A DNA stretch of 64,000 bases from Rhizobium sp. RU20A (GCF_900155885.1 NZ_FTMB01000005.1:124001-188000); one strand, 5' to 3'; shown: positions 1 through 8,256, numbered from the stretch's first letter. Numbers and translations: made by a program. Notes: generated by a model from the letters alone, not told the origin.

Positions 1-907
1 GCAGCGTGTGGCCCGTCGAAAGCGGGAATTCCTGGTAGAATTGCACGAGTTCCGGCGTGGTGGCGATGACCGCGTTCGGAAACAGCCCGAAATAGACCCA
101 GGCCCGTTGTAACCCTTCCGGCAGATGCGTGGCCGGCGGGGCGAGGTGTACGTAATTGCGCACGCTCCAGCGGCGGCCGGCATGGGGATTGTAGGTGGCG
201 TAGGAGCGGCAGAGGCCGTTGACGAAGGGTTCGTCGTAGTAGGTCGAGCCGTAGAGATCCTGCAGGGCCGGGTGGGCCATGGCGACGTGGTAGCCCTCAT
301 TGTCGACGTCGCGGACGGATTTCCAGTTGACGGGGGTTTCCTGCGTCCACACGCCGCCTGTCGGCACGAAGGTCTCCGGCTGATAGGCGCCAAGCTCCGC
401 CGCAAAGGGCTGCATCAGGCTCGCCACATCCGGCTGCGGCCCCTTGCGGAAGCGGATGAAGACAAAGCCCATCCAGACCTCGGCCTCGATCGGCTTCAGG
501 CCGAACTCGGTCTTGTCGAGCGGCGGGAAGCTCTTCGGCCTTGCCGCACCGCGCAGCGTGCCATCGAGATTGTAGACCCAGCCGTGGAAGGGACAGACGA
601 GCGCATTGCTGCAATGGCCTGTGGGCTCCGTCACCAGCCGCGAGCCGCGATGTCGGCAGATATTGTGCAGGGCGCGCACCGCCCCGTCCCGGTCGCGCAG
701 GATGAGAGCCCGCTCGCCGACGATGTCCAGCGTCAGGTAGTCGCCGGGCTCGGGAATGTCGCTGACATGGCAGGCGATCTGCCAGTGGGCGCGAAACACG
801 TGGTCCCGCTCGAGGTCCAGCAGCGCTTCGCTGTGATAGCACCAGCCGGGCAGGCCGCGCCGATCCCAGTTTTCCGGAATGGAGAGATTGCGGACGGCCT
901 CATTCAT
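1..907 (-). CDS. Rieske-type aromatic ring-hydroxylating / N-demethylating oxygenase, alpha subunit (partial)
   Basis: This gene runs off the left edge of the window, so only about the first 302 codons are present. The protein has a Rieske [2Fe-2S] site (CRHRGS followed by CPFHGW, roughly residues 85-110). After it comes the start of the mononuclear-iron catalytic domain, with DVDNEGYHVAMAH, which supplies the Asp and two His typical of the Fe(II) site. Family members such as GbcA and stachydrine demethylase remove methyl groups from quaternary amines as formaldehyde, using electrons from a separate reductase not seen here. ATG at 907 is chosen over ATG at 913 because GGAG lies six bases before it. 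Its place downstream of purU and the N-methylglutamate genes favours an amine substrate. Glycine betaine is the leading guess and is inference only. Confidence 0.85.
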   Translation of the reverse strand, partial: MNEAVRNLSIPENWDRRGLPGWCYHSEALLDLERDHVFRAHWQIACHVSDIPEPGDYLTLDIVGERALILRDRDGAVRALHNICRHRGSRLVTEPTGHCSNALVCPFHGWVYNLDGTLRGAARPKSFPPLDKTEFGLKPIEAEVWMGFVFIRFRKGPQPDVASLMQPFAAELGAYQPETFVPTGGVWTQETPVNWKSVRDVDNEGYHVAMAHPALQDLYGSTYYDEPFVNGLCRSYATYNPHAGRRWSVRNYVHLAPPATHLPEGLQRAWVYFGLFPNAVIATTPELVQFYQEFPLSTGHTL

Positions 908-923
908 ATGCATCTCCATTTGC

Positions 924-933
924 TGAACGTTCA
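924..933. promoter_or_regulatory. BetI-like inverted repeat before the Rieske oxygenase
   Basis: TGAACGTTCA is a perfect 10-base palindrome 17 bases upstream of the chosen start. Read on the gene's strand the context is TTGAATGAACGTTCA. This resembles, from memory, the dyads bound by TetR-family choline/betaine repressors (BetI), with one arm extended. No betI gene is in the window. Confidence 0.35.
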
Positions 934-1029
934 TTCAATATCAGCACAAAATGAGCCGCGGGGCAAGGTGTTGCACCGGTTTCCGGGCAGCTCTCGCGGA
1001 GGCAAACAGGGCCGGGCGCATACGCACAA

Positions 1030-1054
1030 CGGCCGGATGTGTGGCATCCGGCCG
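1030..1054 (-). terminator. strong hairpin downstream of purU
   Basis: Ten-base arms CGGCCGGATG and CATCCGGCCG enclose a five-base loop 69 bases past the purU stop codon. No clear T-run follows on either strand, so this is a terminator-like or RNA-stabilising hairpin rather than a textbook intrinsic terminator. It separates purU from the Rieske gene. Confidence 0.5.
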
Positions 1055-1122
1055 CTGGTGTCGAAAGAGGATAGGCGTGCCAGCCAAGGGCGCGGGCAGG
1101 GTTTGCCCGACCGCTGGTCGTC

Positions 1123-2019
1123 TTAGCCCATACGCTCGGAGGCGTAGGAGCCCGGGCTTGCCGGGAAGACGATCGTCTTGTTGCCGTTCATGAAGACGCG
1201 GTGGTGGATGTGGGCGTGGATGGCGCGGGCCAGAACCTGGCTTTCCACGTCGCGGCCGATCGAGACATAGTCGTCCGGCGACTGGGCATGGGTGATACGG
1301 GCGACGTCCTGCTCGATGATCGGGCCTTCGTCGAGGTCGGCGGTGACGTAGTGGGCGGTCGCGCCGATCAGCTTCACGCCGCGCTCGAAGGCCTGCTTGT
1401 AGGGGTTGGCACCCTTGAAGCTCGGCAGGAAGGAGTGGTGGATGTTGATGATGCGACCCGACATCTTCTTGCAGATGGCGTCGGAGAGAACCTGCATGTA
1501 GCGGGCGAGCACTATGAGTTCGGCGCCGGACTGCTCGACGATTTCCATCAGCTTGGCTTCGGCCTGCGGCTTGTTTTCCTTGGTCACCTTGATGTGGTGG
1601 AAGGGGATGTCGTGGTTGACGACCACCTTCTGGTATTCGAAGTGGTTGGAGACGACGCCGACGATCTCGATTGGCAGGGCGCCGATCTTCCAGCGGTAGA
1701 GCAGGTCGTTCAGGCAGTGGCCGAAACGCGACACCATGAGCATGACCTTCATCTTGGCGTCGCTGTCATGGAACTCGTAGGTCATGCCGAACTGCTTGGC
1801 GATCGGAGCAAAGCCCGACTTGATCTCCTCGCCCGCAACGCCTTCCTGGCTGATGAAGGTGAGGCGCATGAAGAACAGGCCTGTCTCAAGATCGTCGAAC
1901 TGCGAGCTATCGACAATGTTTCCACCCTTTTCGGCGAGGTAGCCGGTGATGGCGGCGACGATGCCGCGGGTGGACTTGCAGGAAACGGTCAGCACGTAGC
2001 TCTTCATCGGGCTTGTCAT
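1123..2019 (-). CDS. purU: formyltetrahydrofolate deformylase
   Basis: PurU hydrolyses 10-formyl-tetrahydrofolate to formate and tetrahydrofolate, which drains one-carbon units and frees the cofactor. The 298-residue protein has the family's two parts. An N-terminal ACT domain occupies about residues 5-85 (YVLTVSCKSTRGIVAAI). A formyltransferase-fold catalytic domain follows from about residue 90, with NIHHSFLPSF, the GATAHYV stretch and DEGPIIEQD carrying the catalytic Asn, His and Asp. An in-frame ATG four codons downstream (MKSYVL) is an alternative start. The gene sits on the same strand as gmaS and the mgs genes, 182 bases below gmaS. In that setting it plausibly handles formyl-folate made when methyl groups from amines are oxidised. 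Confidence 0.93.
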   Translation of the reverse strand: MTSPMKSYVLTVSCKSTRGIVAAITGYLAEKGGNIVDSSQFDDLETGLFFMRLTFISQEGVAGEEIKSGFAPIAKQFGMTYEFHDSDAKMKVMLMVSRFGHCLNDLLYRWKIGALPIEIVGVVSNHFEYQKVVVNHDIPFHHIKVTKENKPQAEAKLMEIVEQSGAELIVLARYMQVLSDAICKKMSGRIINIHHSFLPSFKGANPYKQAFERGVKLIGATAHYVTADLDEGPIIEQDVARITHAQSPDDYVSIGRDVESQVLARAIHAHIHHRVFMNGNKTIVFPASPGSYASERMG

Positions 2020-2201
2020 CGGTTCGGTCTCTCGCTTTCGGGTCTGTCCGGCTCTCCCCTAATGACTTCCGGACGGCACAACAAGTAGCGCGACGCCGGC
2101 CCTTCTGCCGATACCGAATGCGACATCGGCAAGACTGAAAAGACCGGCGGGCATCAAGGCAAGGGGCGGGCGGCGCCTTGTCCACCCGCAAGAGAGTAAG
2201 G

Positions 2202-3509
2202 TCAGATATCCAGTGTCGTCTGGCGTTCCCAATCGGTGAAGTGGGAGGCATAGGCGTTCCATTCGCCATGCTTCAGCTTCAGGAAAGCGGCAGAGAAATC
2301 GGCGCCGAGCGCCGCCTTCAAGCCCTCGTCCTTGTCGAACTCCCGTAGCGCATCGAGAAGGTTCAGTGGCAGGCGCGGCGCATCGGTGATGGTGTGGCCT
2401 TCCTTGTACATGTCGATGTCGTAGTGGCGGCCGGGATCGGCGTCCGTCTTGATACCGTCGAGGCCGGCGGCGATGATGACGGCCTGCAGCAAATAGGGGT
2501 TCACGGCGCCGTCCGGCAGGCGCAACTCGAAACGGCCGGCGCCCGGCACGCGCACCATGTGGGTGCGGTTGTTGCCCGTCCAGGTCACCGAGTTCGGCGC
2601 CCAGGTGGCGCCGGAGATGGTGCGCGGCGCGTTGATGCGCTTGTAGGAATTGACCGTCGGGTTGGTGATGGCGGCGAGCGCGGAAGCGTGCTTCATGATG
2701 CCGCCGAGGAAGGTCTTGCCCTTAGCGGAGAGGCCGAAGGGCTGGGCCTTGTCGGCAAAGACGTTGGTCTTTCCGTCCTTGTCCCAGACCGAAATGTGGC
2801 AATGGCAGCCATTGCCGGTAAGCCCTTTGAAGGGCTTGGGCATGAAGGTGGCGCGCAGCCCGTGCTTTTCGGCGACGGACTTTACCATGAACTTGAAGAA
2901 GGAGTGCTTGTCAGCGGTCTTCAGCGTGTCGTCATATTCCCAGTTCATCTCGAACTGGCCGTTCGCGTCCTCGTGGTCGTTCTGGTAGGGCTTCCAGCCG
3001 AGTTCGAGCATGTAGTCGCAGATTTCGGCGATGACATCGTAGCGGCGCATCACGGCCTGCTGGTCGTAGCAGGGCTTTTCGGCGGTGTCGTAGATGTCCG
3101 AGATGGCCGAGCCATCCGGCTGGATCAGGAAGAATTCGGCTTCGACGCCGGTCTTCACATGCATGCCCATGCTCTCCGCCTCGGCAACCAGCGCCTTCAG
3201 CACGTTGCGCGGTGCCTGGCCCACGGACTTGCCTTCCATCATGCAGTCGGCCGCGACCCAGGCCACGTCCTTCTTCCAGGGCAGCTGGATGACGGAGGAA
3301 GGGTCGGGAAGCGCGAAGAGGTCCGGATGGGCCGGCGTCATGTCGAGCCAGGTGGCGAAGCCGGCAAAACCGGCACCGTCTGCCTGCATCTCGGCGATCG
3401 CCTGGGCGGGCACCAGCTTGGCACGCTGGCCGCCGAAGAGATCGGTGTAGGAAATCATGAAATATTTGATGCCGCGCTCGGCGGCAAAGGCTGCGAGGTC
3501 TGTGGTCAT
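2202..3509 (-). CDS. gmaS: gamma-glutamylmethylamide synthetase (glutamine synthetase type III / GlnT family)
   Basis: This 435-residue protein belongs to the glutamine-synthetase superfamily. It shows the beta-grasp start (SYTDLFGGQRAK), the metal-binding EAEFFL (about residue 126), NGCHCHIS (about residue 240) and the RVPGAGRFELRLPDGAVNPYL arginine/glutamate region. In the N-methylglutamate pathway this subfamily ligates methylamine to glutamate with ATP. The GlnT name in rhizobia refers to the same family, described as a poor glutamine synthetase. The choice of GmaS rests on context: mgsABC lie upstream on the same strand and mgdABCD lie nearby. The start ATG has GGGGA eight bases upstream. 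Substrate preference (methylamine, ethylamine or ammonia) cannot be read from sequence. Confidence 0.8.
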   Translation of the reverse strand: MTTDLAAFAAERGIKYFMISYTDLFGGQRAKLVPAQAIAEMQADGAGFAGFATWLDMTPAHPDLFALPDPSSVIQLPWKKDVAWVAADCMMEGKSVGQAPRNVLKALVAEAESMGMHVKTGVEAEFFLIQPDGSAISDIYDTAEKPCYDQQAVMRRYDVIAEICDYMLELGWKPYQNDHEDANGQFEMNWEYDDTLKTADKHSFFKFMVKSVAEKHGLRATFMPKPFKGLTGNGCHCHISVWDKDGKTNVFADKAQPFGLSAKGKTFLGGIMKHASALAAITNPTVNSYKRINAPRTISGATWAPNSVTWTGNNRTHMVRVPGAGRFELRLPDGAVNPYLLQAVIIAAGLDGIKTDADPGRHYDIDMYKEGHTITDAPRLPLNLLDALREFDKDEGLKAALGADFSAAFLKLKHGEWNAYASHFTDWERQTTLDI

Positions 3510-3627
3510 GAGAGGTTCCCCTTGGTTCTTCAGAACCGGCCGTTTTGGCTTTGTCGGGGCGCCGGTCCGATGGGTTCAGGCCGGCGCTCCGATTGTCTTG
3601 CTGTGATGCAGGGTCGCGCCGGTCGGA

Positions 3628-4089
3628 TCAGGCGCGCGGCTCGCACCGCACATCGGTGCGCACCGAATTGGCGATGAAGCACTCGTCGTGGGCCGCGTGG
3701 TGCAGCGCGTCGAGCGTTTCGGCATCCGGTGTCTCGCCCTCCCAAGCGATGACCGGATGCAGCACGACTTCGGATACCCAGACGCGTCCTTCCGGCGTCT
3801 TGGCCATCCTTCCCTCGGCGACATCCTCGTAGCGGTTGACCGTCAGGCCCTTTTTTGCCGCGAGATAGAGGAATGTCAGCATGTGGCAGGACGAGAGGCT
3901 GGCGATGAAGGCCTCTTCCGGGTCGACACCCGCCGGGTCCGAGTAGCGCGGCACGACGTGGGGCGAAGACGAGGCGCGAAAGCTTACGCCGCCATCAAAG
4001 CTCCACTGGTGGCCGCGCCCGTAGCGGTTGTCTGTGAAGACCTCCTCGGGCCCGCGTTCCCACAGGATCGTTGCGGTGTAGCTCGCCAT
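3628..4089 (-). CDS. OsmC-family thiol peroxidase-like protein
   Basis: This 153-residue protein is an OsmC/Ohr-fold member. It has a first cysteine in SLSSCHMLTFLYLA (about residue 68) and a second in HDECFIANSVRTDV near the C-terminus, the pair that reduces organic hydroperoxides in this family. It lies between mgsC (one base upstream) and gmaS (118 bases downstream) on the same strand, so it is almost certainly co-transcribed with N-methylglutamate synthase. No OsmC protein is a recognised part of the pathway. A role against peroxide or aldehyde by-products of methyl-group oxidation is a guess from position. Family assignment is firm, substrate unknown. Confidence 0.85.
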   Translation of the reverse strand: MASYTATILWERGPEEVFTDNRYGRGHQWSFDGGVSFRASSSPHVVPRYSDPAGVDPEEAFIASLSSCHMLTFLYLAAKKGLTVNRYEDVAEGRMAKTPEGRVWVSEVVLHPVIAWEGETPDAETLDALHHAAHDECFIANSVRTDVRCEPRA

Positions 4090-4090
4090 C

Positions 4091-5419
4091 TCAGAACCCG
4101 CCCTTGCCCGGATACCAGCTGGTGCCGGCCAGCGGCACCTGCGCCATGGCGGCGGCTTCCATCGTCAGGGCGCAGAGATCTTCCGGCTCCAGATTGGTCA
4201 GCTTGTTCTTGCCGCAGGCGCGCGCAATCGTCTGCGCCTCCAGCGTCATGACCTTGAGATAGTTGGCAAGACGGCGGCCGGCGAGGACCGGGTCGAGGCG
4301 GGCGGCAAGCTCGGGGTCCTGCGTGGTGATGCCGGCCGGATCCTTGCCCTCGTGCCAGTCGTCATAGGCCCCGGCCGTTGTGCCGAGCTTCTTGTATTCC
4401 TCTTCCCAGTGCGGGTCGTTGTCACCGATGGCGACGAGCGCCGCCGTGCCGATCGAGACGGCGTCCGCGCCGAGCGCCAGCGCCTTGGCCACATCAGCGC
4501 CGGAGCGGATGCCGCCGGAGACCACCAGCTGCACCTTGCGGTGCATGCCGAGATCCTGGAGCGCCTGAACGGCGGGGCGGATGCAGGCAAGCGTCGGCAT
4601 GCCGACATGCTCGATAAAGACATCCTGGGTTGCCGCTGTTCCTCCTTGCATGCCGTCGAGGACCACGACATCGGCGCCGGCCTTCACGGCGAGCGCCGTG
4701 TCGTAATAGGGGCGCGCACCGCCGACCTTCACATAGATGGGCTTTTCCCAGTCGGTGATTTCGCGCAGCTCGAGGATCTTGATTTCGAGATCGTCCGGGC
4801 CGGTCCAGTCCGGGTGGCGGCAGGCGGAGCGCTGGTCGATGCCCTTCGGCAGGTTGCGCATGTTGGCGACACGATCGGAGATCTTCTGTCCGAGCAGCAT
4901 GCCGCCGCCGCCGGGCTTGGCGCCCTGGCCGACCACGACCTCGATGGCATCGGCGCGGCGAAGATCCTTCGGGTTCATGCCGTAGCGCGAGGGCAGGTAC
5001 TGGTAGACGAGCTTTTCGGAATGGCCGCGCTCCTCATCCGTCATGCCGCCGTCGCCGGTGGTGGTGGAGGTGCCGGCGAGCGTGGCGCCGCGGCCCATGG
5101 CCTCCTTGGCATTGCCCGAGAGCGCGCCGAACGACATGCCGGCAATGGTGATCGGGATCTTCAGCTCGATCGGCTTCTTGGCAAAGCGCGTGCCGAGCAC
5201 GACGGAGGTGTCGCACTTCTCGCGGTAGCCTTCGAGCGGATAGCGCGAGATGGAGGCGCCGAGGAAGAGCAGGTCGTCGAAATGCGGCACCTTCCGCTTC
5301 GTGCCGCCGCCTCTGATGTCATAGATGCCGGTGGCCGCGGCGCGGCGGATTTCGGCCATGGTCGCATCGTCGAAGGTGGCCGACTTGCGGGGCGGGGTCT
5401 GCGGATTGCTGTAGCTCAT
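4091..5419 (-). CDS. mgsC: N-methylglutamate synthase subunit C (FMN-binding glutamate-synthase-like)
   Basis: The 442-residue protein matches the FMN/iron-sulfur domain of the glutamate synthase large subunit as a stand-alone polypeptide. It has the GPGGGGMLLGQK-like loop (GAKPGGGGMLLGQKI, about residue 168), YVKVGGARPYYD, the VVLDGMQGGTAATQ motif and VSGGIRSGADVAKALALGADAV, which is the FMN-phosphate site. MgsC works with MgsA (amidotransferase) and MgsB (GXGXG) to turn gamma-glutamylmethylamide into N-methylglutamate. In rhizobia the same genes are called glxBCD. It follows mgsB by 12 bases and precedes the OsmC gene by one base, so it lies inside one operon. FMN is used as in family relatives; this is not shown here. 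Confidence 0.85.
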   Translation of the reverse strand: MSYSNPQTPPRKSATFDDATMAEIRRAAATGIYDIRGGGTKRKVPHFDDLLFLGASISRYPLEGYREKCDTSVVLGTRFAKKPIELKIPITIAGMSFGALSGNAKEAMGRGATLAGTSTTTGDGGMTDEERGHSEKLVYQYLPSRYGMNPKDLRRADAIEVVVGQGAKPGGGGMLLGQKISDRVANMRNLPKGIDQRSACRHPDWTGPDDLEIKILELREITDWEKPIYVKVGGARPYYDTALAVKAGADVVVLDGMQGGTAATQDVFIEHVGMPTLACIRPAVQALQDLGMHRKVQLVVSGGIRSGADVAKALALGADAVSIGTAALVAIGDNDPHWEEEYKKLGTTAGAYDDWHEGKDPAGITTQDPELAARLDPVLAGRRLANYLKVMTLEAQTIARACGKNKLTNLEPEDLCALTMEAAAMAQVPLAGTSWYPGKGGF

Positions 5420-5431
5420 GATTGCGGCCCC

Positions 5432-6118
5432 TCAATATGCTTCGGCATTGTCGATGTTGAAATTGTAGAGCTTGCGGGCCGAGCCGTAGCGCTTGAACTC
5501 TTCCGGCTGGACATCCGTGACGCCGGCCTTGTCCAGAAGCTCTCGCAGCTTTTCGATGTGCTCGGGGCGCAGCGGTTTTTCGATGCAGTCGGCGCCGAGG
5601 CTTTTGACCGTGCCGCGCACGAAGAGCTTGGCTTCATAGAGGCTGTCGCCCAGCGCCTCGCCGGCATCGCCGAGCACGACGAGGTGGCCGGACTGGCCCA
5701 TGAAGGCCGACATGTGGCCGATCGACCCGTGCACGACGATGTCGATGCCCTTCATGGAGATGCCGCAGCGCGAGGCCGCATTGCCCTTGATGACCAGCAG
5801 GCCGCCGCGGCCGGTGGCACCCGCATATTGCGAGGCATCGCCCTCGATGACGACGGTGCCGGACATCATGTTTTCGGCAACGCCCGGACCGGCCGAGCCA
5901 TGGACGGTGACGGTGCCGCCATCATTCATGCCGGCGCAGTAGTAACCGACGGAGCCGCGCACCTCGACGGTGACGGGGCTGTCGATGCCGACGGCGACCG
6001 CATGGTGGCCGCGCGGATTGACGACCTCGAAGGCGGTGTCATTGGTGCCGGCGGAAAGGCCGTGCAGCGCGCTGTTCAGCGCACGAAGCGGGGTTTGGGA
6101 AAGATCGAAGACGGGCAT
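5432..6118 (-). CDS. mgsB: N-methylglutamate synthase subunit B (GXGXG domain)
   Basis: This is a 228-residue version of the C-terminal beta-helix domain of glutamate synthase. The repeated Gly-x-x-Gly rungs are visible as GSVGYYCAGMNDGG, GSAGPGVAENMMSG, GDASQYAGATGRGG and GNAASRCGISMKG between about residues 50 and 130. In glutamate synthase this domain is structural and supports the ammonia channel. Here it is a separate subunit between MgsA and MgsC. It starts 54 bases after the mgsA stop and ends 12 bases before mgsC. The order A-B-C matches the N-methylglutamate synthase operons of methylotrophs and the glxBCD genes of rhizobia. Confidence 0.85.
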   Translation of the reverse strand: MPVFDLSQTPLRALNSALHGLSAGTNDTAFEVVNPRGHHAVAVGIDSPVTVEVRGSVGYYCAGMNDGGTVTVHGSAGPGVAENMMSGTVVIEGDASQYAGATGRGGLLVIKGNAASRCGISMKGIDIVVHGSIGHMSAFMGQSGHLVVLGDAGEALGDSLYEAKLFVRGTVKSLGADCIEKPLRPEHIEKLRELLDKAGVTDVQPEEFKRYGSARKLYNFNIDNAEAY

Positions 6119-6172
6119 GGGTGGAAGGCTTTCCTGACGGTTCGTGCCAAGGGGAGAGCGGAGAGGCGGGTA

Positions 6173-7081
6173 TCAGGCCGCCTTCTCGTGATCCCAGAAA
6201 TAGACGGTGGCCGGTTCCGGCTCCCAGACGCGGGCGGTCTCGATGCCGGGCAGGCCGACCAGCGCGCGATATTCCGAGCCGAAGGCGACATACTGGTCGG
6301 TCTCGGCCATGACGGCGGGCTTGCAGGCAATGGGATCGCGCACCACGCCGAAGCCCGACTTGGTGCCGACAACGAAAGTGAAGAAGCCGTCGAGATCATC
6401 GAGCGCGCCGGTGAGCGCCTCGCCCAGATCCTTGCCCTTGGCCATTTCGGCCGTGAGATAGGCGGCGGCGACTTCCGAGTCGTTTTCCGTCTCGAAGCGC
6501 ATGCCTTCGCGCTTCAGTTCGCGGCGCAGATTGTTGTGGTTGGAGAGCGAGCCGTTGTGCACGAGGCACTGATCGGCGCCGGTGGAGAAGGGGTGGGCGC
6601 CGAGCGTCGTCACCGCGCTTTCGGTCGCCATGCGGGTGTGGCCGATGCCGTGGCTGCCGGACATGGCCTCGACGCCGAAGCGGGCGACGACATCCTTCGG
6701 TAGGCCGGTTTCCTTGTAGATTTCAACGCTTTCGCCCGCACCCATGACGCGGATGGCAGGGCGCAGCGTGGCGATGGCCGCGCGGGCCTCCGCGAGCTTG
6801 TCGGCGGGAACCTCGATCACGGCATGGGTGCTCTTGACGGAGACGGCCGGCTTCACGCCAAGTGCGTCATCCAGCGCCTCGCCAAGGCCGTCGAAATCCG
6901 TCGCCGGATTGGCAGACTGGACCGTCAGCTTGCCCTTGCCATCAGCAGCGCCACCATAGATGGCGATGCCGGCCGAATCCGGGCCGCGATCGGTCATGGT
7001 GACCAGCATGTCCGACAGGAGCTGGCCGAGCTTCGGCTCCAGACTCTTGTCCTTCAGAAACAGCCCGACAATCCCGCACAT
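6173..7081 (-). CDS. mgsA: N-methylglutamate synthase subunit A (class II glutamine amidotransferase)
   Basis: The protein begins Met-Cys-Gly-Ile-Val-Gly, and removal of Met exposes the catalytic N-terminal cysteine of a class II (Ntn) amidotransferase. This decides the start at 7081. A longer in-frame reading from 7144 would bury the cysteine behind 21 residues, and GGAGG lies 11 bases before the chosen ATG. Other family marks are RGPDSAG, SHGIGHTRMATES, HPFS and LVHNGSLSNHNNLRREL. At 302 residues it is a stand-alone glutaminase-type domain. It releases the amine from the gamma-amide of glutamate for transfer by MgsBC. It opens the mgsABC-osmC-gmaS-purU run and has a palindrome in its promoter region (7161-7175). 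Confidence 0.85.
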   Translation of the reverse strand: MCGIVGLFLKDKSLEPKLGQLLSDMLVTMTDRGPDSAGIAIYGGAADGKGKLTVQSANPATDFDGLGEALDDALGVKPAVSVKSTHAVIEVPADKLAEARAAIATLRPAIRVMGAGESVEIYKETGLPKDVVARFGVEAMSGSHGIGHTRMATESAVTTLGAHPFSTGADQCLVHNGSLSNHNNLRRELKREGMRFETENDSEVAAAYLTAEMAKGKDLGEALTGALDDLDGFFTFVVGTKSGFGVVRDPIACKPAVMAETDQYVAFGSEYRALVGLPGIETARVWEPEPATVYFWDHEKAA

Positions 7082-7160
7082 GGCTTTCAAAACCTCCATC
7101 GTTCGACTGATGGAAGCTGTAGCACCTGATAAGGGTGATATCAACTAGGGGGAATAAAAG

Positions 7161-7175
7161 TTTCTCTAGGAGAAA
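7161..7175. promoter_or_regulatory. palindrome upstream of mgsA, candidate XRE-cupin operator
   Basis: TTTCTC-TAG-GAGAAA is a perfect dyad 80 bases before the mgsA start and directly after the XRE-cupin gene's stop. A related half (CCCCCTAG on the mgsA strand) lies a few bases closer to mgsA. XRE-cupin repressors usually bind such short dyads at the operon they control. The assignment is inference. Confidence 0.4.
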
Positions 7176-7195
7176 TATGTTTGTCACTGCCGGAC

Positions 7196-7891
7196 CTAGC
7201 TTCCGGCCTTTCGCTGGGGATAGGAAATGATCGACAGATAGCGACAAGGCAGCTTCGTCAGCACCTCCGGCCCGTGCGGCGCATCGGCGTCGAAGAACAG
7301 GCTGTCGCCGGGATGCATCGGGTAGAGCCGGTCGCCGTGGCGGTAGGACACCTCGCCCTCCAGCATGTAGATCAGTTCCATGCCCTCGTGCTGGAAGGTG
7401 GGGAAAACGTCGGATTCGGCATTCAGCGTGATCAGGTAGGGCTCGACCGTCACGCCGCTCGAATTGTTGTCGATGTGGCCGAGCAGGCTGTATTGGTGGC
7501 CTGCGCGCGTTCCGCGTCGCTCGATAGACACGCCTTCGCCGGCCTTGACGAAAACGGCGTTGCGCGGCTCCTCATAGCGCCGGAAAAACGCCGTCAACGG
7601 CACGCCGAGCGCCTTCGACAGGGATTGCAGCGTGGTCAGCGAGGGCGAGATATTGCCGTTCTCGATCTTCGAGAGCATGCCGAGCGAAATGCCGGTGGCG
7701 GCGGCAAGGTCGGTCACGGTGATGCCGAGCTGCTTGCGATAGGCGCGCACCTCATGGCCGATTGCCATTTCGAGGTTGTTTTCCTTGGGCTCGCGCAGCG
7801 CGTGGGGATCCTGGGTGAGGGCGGGGTTGCCCGTGCCGCCTGCTTCCGTCTTCTGCACTGCCATCTCTATGTCTTTCACCCGATCCGTCAT
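7196..7891 (-). CDS. XRE-family transcriptional regulator with C-terminal cupin domain
   Basis: The chosen reading frame gives 231 residues. An N-terminal helix-turn-helix occupies about residues 45-100 (VTDLAAATGISLGMLSKIEN then ISPSLTTLQSLSKAL). A C-terminal cupin sensor domain covers about residues 150-225 (FPTFQHEGMELIYMLEGEV and MHPGDSLFFDADAPHGPE). ATG at 7891 is preferred over longer in-frame readings because it overlaps the upstream winged-helix gene's stop by four bases (ATGA), implying translational coupling. Proteins of this type bind a small amine or amino acid in the cupin and control nearby catabolic genes. Here mgsA lies 114 bases downstream, so control of methylamine use is likely. 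The effector is unknown. Confidence 0.85.
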   Translation of the reverse strand: MTDRVKDIEMAVQKTEAGGTGNPALTQDPHALREPKENNLEMAIGHEVRAYRKQLGITVTDLAAATGISLGMLSKIENGNISPSLTTLQSLSKALGVPLTAFFRRYEEPRNAVFVKAGEGVSIERRGTRAGHQYSLLGHIDNNSSGVTVEPYLITLNAESDVFPTFQHEGMELIYMLEGEVSYRHGDRLYPMHPGDSLFFDADAPHGPEVLTKLPCRYLSIISYPQRKAGS

Positions 7892-8256
7892 GCAGCCGCG
7901 CCGATATCGAACTCGACATGGATACGGTCGAAGGGGAAGACGAAACCGTCCGGTGTCCGGTCGATCACGCCGCTCTTTGCCAGCAGGTCCAGATCGGCAT
8001 GGACGTTCTTCACGTCGCGACCGACTCGCCGCGCGACGTCGCGCACGCTCAAAGGGCCCTGTCCCGCCATCGCCTTGATGATCTCCAGCCGCTTGGGCGC
8101 CAATGTCCGGTGCATCGCATCCCATGTGTCGAATGAGAGCGTCTGTCCGTCAGCGACTTCGCCATCGGTCGCTGCGTGCTTCCAACTGGATGCGGCGGCG
8201 GCCAGCGTGTCTTCCAAAGTCTCGATCTTAACGCTCAGGGTTCTCATGTTGGTCAT
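7888..8256 (-). CDS. small winged-helix DNA-binding protein (MarR-like, HVO_A0114 type)
   Basis: This reading gives 122 residues from ATG 8256, with AGGAGAG ten bases before it; starts at 8247 or 8283 are possible. The C-terminal half is a winged helix (GPLSVRDVARRVGRDVKNVH then DLDLLAKSGVIDR), followed by the conserved ending FPFDRIHVEFDI seen in this family of putative antitoxin-like regulators. No toxin gene of the usual kind is next to it. Instead its stop overlaps the start of the XRE-cupin regulator, so the two regulators are made together. Two GTTGG/CCAAC dyads lie at and just before its start and probably serve autoregulation. Function beyond DNA binding is unknown. Confidence 0.7.
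   Translation of the reverse strand: MTNMRTLSVKIETLEDTLAAAASSWKHAATDGEVADGQTLSFDTWDAMHRTLAPKRLEIIKAMAGQGPLSVRDVARRVGRDVKNVHADLDLLAKSGVIDRTPDGFVFPFDRIHVEFDIGAAA

Noticed and set aside
4352-6703. Open frame of 783 codons on the plus strand opposite mgsC and mgsB
   Set aside because: It spans two real genes on the other strand and their junctions, and its product shows no recognisable domain.
6173-7144. Longer start for mgsA at 7144
   Set aside because: It would place 21 residues before the catalytic cysteine, which must be exposed at the N-terminus in class II amidotransferases.
7888-8256. Toxin-antitoxin pair involving the small winged-helix gene
   Set aside because: The family is often annotated as antitoxin-like, but its neighbours are regulators and no small toxin gene is present.
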